The notes beneath the pieces are model-generated. The model saw only the letters and a list, made by a program, of their open reading frames with translations, searched no databases and was not told the DNA's origin. DNA of 64,000 bases from NCBI RefSeq assembly GCF_024611995.1, contig NZ_CP102509.1, positions 620,001-684,000 of the forward strand. Reading direction: 5' to 3'. The translations under genes were made by a program, and so were the position numbers. Origin of the DNA: Streptomyces sp. NBC_00162 (GTDB taxonomy: Bacteria; Actinomycetota; Actinomycetes; Streptomycetales; Streptomycetaceae). This document shows, in pieces, positions 63,340 through 64,000 of this stretch. The stretch's first letter is position 1. The number at the start of each line of letters is the position of its first letter.

Positions 63340-64000
63340 TCAGGCGGGCGCCAACTCCTGGTTGCGGTCGAGGGCTTTACCCAGGCGGATCGCCTGCGTG
63401 ACCAAGCGGGACCGGCCGCCGCGGGCCGCGACTGCGGCGAGGCCGGCCGGGTGCGAGGAGGCGGCCGCGGACTCTTCCACGCAGTCGGCGGCCATCTCGA
63501 GGAGGTCGCCGGTGCCGCGCGGGTCGGCAGTGCCGGCGAGCAGGGCGGGCAGGGCGGCCGCCAGGACGGACCAGGTGGTCGCGCAGGCGCCGGTCGCGGC
63601 GGCGGTGCGCAGCGAGTCGGCGAGCCGGTTGGGCTTGACCGTGCCCAGGGTCATTTGCTCCCCCAGGTCGGAGCCGAGGCGTACGGCGTCCAGTTCGCCG
63701 CGGGCGGCGAGGGCGAGGAGCGCGTCGACGGCCCTCAGCCGGTCTTCGGCGTGCCGGGCGCCGAGTCCGGTGGCGACGGCCAGGTGGAGCGCCGGGCCGG
63801 CCGGGCCTCCGGCGGCTGCGAGCAGGGGCAGCACGGTGGTCCCGCCCCGTCCTTCGTGGAGGGCGCAGGAGGTGATGGCCGGGAGCGACCAGGCGGCCAG
63901 GGTCTCGCGGTCCTCGGGGAGGGTGGCGACCAGGGCGGCGTCGCCGTCGCCGTCCCAGCAGCGGCCGGTTGCCATGCGGGCCTGTCCCAGCTCCCGGAAC
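63340..64000 (-). CDS. 3' part of a DUF6493 family gene
   Basis: The visible C-terminal part of about 220 residues continues past the right edge (the frame is open at 64000). It is alanine- and leucine-rich and helical: TLAAWSLPAITSCALHEGRG, RLRAVDALLALAARGELDAV, QMTLGTVKPNRLADSLRTAA and EMAADCVEESAAASSHPAGL. This is the HEAT-like end of DUF6493 proteins, large Streptomyces proteins often paired with SWIM zinc-finger or MoxR/VWA genes. The neighbour to the right is not visible. Confidence 0.72.
   Translation of the reverse strand, partial: FRELGQARMATGRCWDGDGDAALVATLPEDRETLAAWSLPAITSCALHEGRGGTTVLPLLAAAGGPAGPALHLAVATGLGARHAEDRLRAVDALLALAARGELDAVRLGSDLGEQMTLGTVKPNRLADSLRTAAATGACATTWSVLAAALPALLAGTADPRGTGDLLEMAADCVEESAAASSHPAGLAAVAARGGRSRLVTQAIRLGKALDRNQELAPA

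Overview
The window is very GC-rich, with dense coding, GTG and TTG starts and many ATGA overlaps between genes. Its proteins match families typical of Streptomyces: MocR, SUKH, DUF885, DUF2199, DUF4916 and DUF6493 proteins, a chloramphenicol phosphotransferase, and IS elements of the IS5, IS630, IS701 and IS3 families. It reads as an accessory, transposon-rich part of a Streptomyces chromosome rather than a core region. No tRNA, rRNA, CRISPR array or prophage structural gene was seen.

Layout. (1) 1-2900, minus strand: a CHAT-protease operon. A multi-spanning membrane protein, split by a frameshift at a run of five T, is followed by a CHAT (caspase-like) protease and by the first codons of another gene that leaves the window. 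This is the best candidate for an undescribed conflict or defence module. (2) 2884-14294: an IS hot spot with seven insertion sequences whose ends can be placed to the base. Removing them restores a locus with a divergent pair of genes flanking a small XRE regulator: a minus-strand gene of about 472 codons broken by two IS (5491-8956) and a plus-strand cysteine-rich gene of 340 codons broken by a nested IS pair (9546-12979). A palindromic operator lies between them. (3) 14461-20286, minus strand: a Tn554-like cassette of two tyrosine recombinases, a third large protein and a coiled-coil TnpC-like protein, all joined by 4-base overlaps. (4) 20618-44846: ordinary accessory genes, many as divergent regulator/target pairs: MocR with DUF885/LysE, MarR with an old-yellow-enzyme reductase, and DeoR/HAD with an MFS transporter. 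There are also two SDR-type enzymes, VOC proteins, a chloramphenicol phosphotransferase, a SUKH protein, and secreted proteins including a pentapeptide-repeat protein. (5) 44847-48350: a graveyard of broken transposases (IS5, ISL3, IS21 and others). (6) 48364-64000: an aldo/keto reductase under a textbook MerR-type promoter, AraC, GNAT, a dienelactone hydrolase, a PknB-like kinase, lipoproteins, an SDR, a NUDIX-like protein, and the 3' part of a DUF6493 gene at the right edge.

The strongest conclusions come from in-frame rejoining after exact IS excision, from catalytic motifs visible in the proteins, and from inverted repeats in regulator intergenic regions. Product names are family-level readings from sequence memory. 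No database search was run.
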